From assembly GCF_001420695.1 (NCBI RefSeq), contig NZ_LJJB01000010.1:1241114-1305113 (forward strand): DNA of 64,000 nucleotides, read 5' to 3'. The notes under the pieces were generated by a model. It had not been told where the DNA came from, did not search any database, and was given only the letters and a program-made list of their open reading frames with translations. Positions within the stretch are counted from its first letter, which is position 1. The number at the start of each line of letters is the position of its first letter. Below are positions 63,490 through 64,000 of this stretch, one piece after another. Origin of the DNA: Brevibacillus choshinensis (GTDB lineage: Bacteria; Bacillota; Bacilli; Brevibacillales; Brevibacillaceae). The position numbers and the translations under genes were made by a program.

Positions 63490-63687
63490 CTACAATTTGA
63501 CGACGTTAGCTGCTTGTGGACCTCGATCGCCTTCCACAATATCAAACTCTACAGCTTGTCCCTCTTCCAGACTGCGAAATCCGTCTGACTGGATGGCTGA
63601 GAAGTGGACGAATACATCATCGCCACCCTCCCGCTCAATGAAACCAAAACCTTTTTCTGCGTTAAACCATTTCACTTTGCCTTGCAT
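63490..63687 (-). CDS. Cold-shock protein
   Basis: A 65-residue CspA-family RNA chaperone (closest in look to CspD/CspB of Bacillus). RNP1 KGFGFIE and RNP2 VFVHFSAI motifs are present, with [17 protein letters not shown] at the start. A longer open frame of 29 codons upstream is not family-like and probably is leader RNA. Confidence 0.96.
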   Translation of the reverse strand: MQGKVKWFNAEKGFGFIEREGGDDVFVHFSAIQSDGFRSLEEGQAVEFDIVEGDRGPQAANVVKL

Positions 63688-63779
63688 GAAACAGCACAAC
63701 CCTTTCTTTTGCAAAAAATTTGGATATGTATCCTGCATGTTCGATTCTAGTGTACCCAAAACACAGAAACCCATTCCCT

Positions 63780-64000
63780 TTATTTAGGAGTATATCGTTT
63801 CTCCAGCCCTCTCACGACTACCCGCGAGAGGAATAGGGTCAGCACTAAATAAATCGCTCCGGAGGTGAGGTACGGCGGGAACCGCTCAAACGTGTTTTTA
63901 GCAACGTTAAATGCAGCATATCCTAGCTCTGGCGTCGCAATAATTGCTAATAAGGAAGAATCTTTTAAGAGAGCAATAAACTCGTTCCCCAATGCAGGGA
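63780..64000 (-). CDS. Amino-acid ABC transporter permease, C-terminal part (cut by window end)
   Basis: Only the last ~73 codons are inside the window. [20 protein letters not shown] is the typical cytoplasmic loop of polar amino-acid permeases (HisM/GlnP type), followed by a last membrane segment ([22 protein letters not shown]). The frame is open to the window edge, so the gene continues beyond it. Confidence 0.9.
   Translation of the reverse strand, partial: PALGNEFIALLKDSSLLAIIATPELGYAAFNVAKNTFERFPPYLTSGAIYLVLTLFLSRVVVRGLEKRYTPK

Overview
The window reads as a chromosomal segment of a low-to-mid GC, endospore-forming-type Firmicute, most likely Brevibacillus or a close Paenibacillaceae relative (inference from gene content; no rRNA is present to confirm it). 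Pointers are the hisZ-dependent short HisG, HPr kinase, SigH-type and SigA-type promoters, AhrC/ArgR-type ARG boxes, a B. subtilis-like order (hprK-yvoF-his; uvrB-uvrA-yvlD; ftsEX-ctpB-minJ; hpf-secA-prfB) and strong AGGAGG ribosome sites. Almost all genes lie on the minus strand. I see no tRNA, rRNA, CRISPR, insertion sequence or prophage.

Layout. 0.2-3.8 kb: a TRAP-TAXI solute uptake operon behind a sigma-54 promoter, next to (3.9-7.2 kb) a two-component system whose kinase carries a periplasmic-binding-protein-like sensor and whose regulator is a sigma-54 activator. 7.3-14.5 kb: a GNAT acetyltransferase and the complete, translationally coupled histidine operon hisZGDBHAFI. 14.7-16.2 kb: yvoF and hprK. 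16.4-18.5 kb (plus strand): an Agr-like cassette of kinase, AgrB-like protease and a 47-residue AgrD-like peptide with no cysteine. 18.6-24.6 kb: yvlD, an HD phosphohydrolase, uvrA and uvrB. 24.8-25.7 kb: an orphan FlgD-like protein with three tandem repeats. 25.8-33.6 kb: a YcdB/YcdC-type secreted protein, then minJ, ctpB, an M23 murein hydrolase, ftsX and ftsE, a cell-division and wall-hydrolysis cluster. 34-35 kb: an alcohol dehydrogenase, followed by 0.9 kb of non-coding sequence full of dispersed repeats and hairpins. 36.0-40.9 kb: a YfcC transporter and an M20 amidohydrolase behind a near-perfect sigma-54 promoter, divergent from their probable sigma-54 activator.

41-55.3 kb is devoted to arginine: argGH, then argF-carB-carA and argD-argB-argC, all on the minus strand, with ARG boxes over each promoter; argJ is not in its usual place between argC and argB. 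Set between argF and argG is an unrelated cassette: a leader with two tandem copies of a pseudoknot-like RNA motif, a 25-residue secreted-type peptide, a DUF5317-like membrane protein and a membrane-anchored HD-GYP cyclic-di-GMP phosphodiesterase. This is my best candidate for an undescribed system.

55.5-64 kb: a lipoprotein cytochrome c, YciI and VOC proteins, prfB with its programmed +1 frameshift, a hypothetical gene, secA (no C-terminal zinc domain), hpf with a SigH promoter, a second HD-GYP protein on the plus strand, a cold-shock protein, and the C-terminal end of an amino-acid ABC permease that runs off the window.
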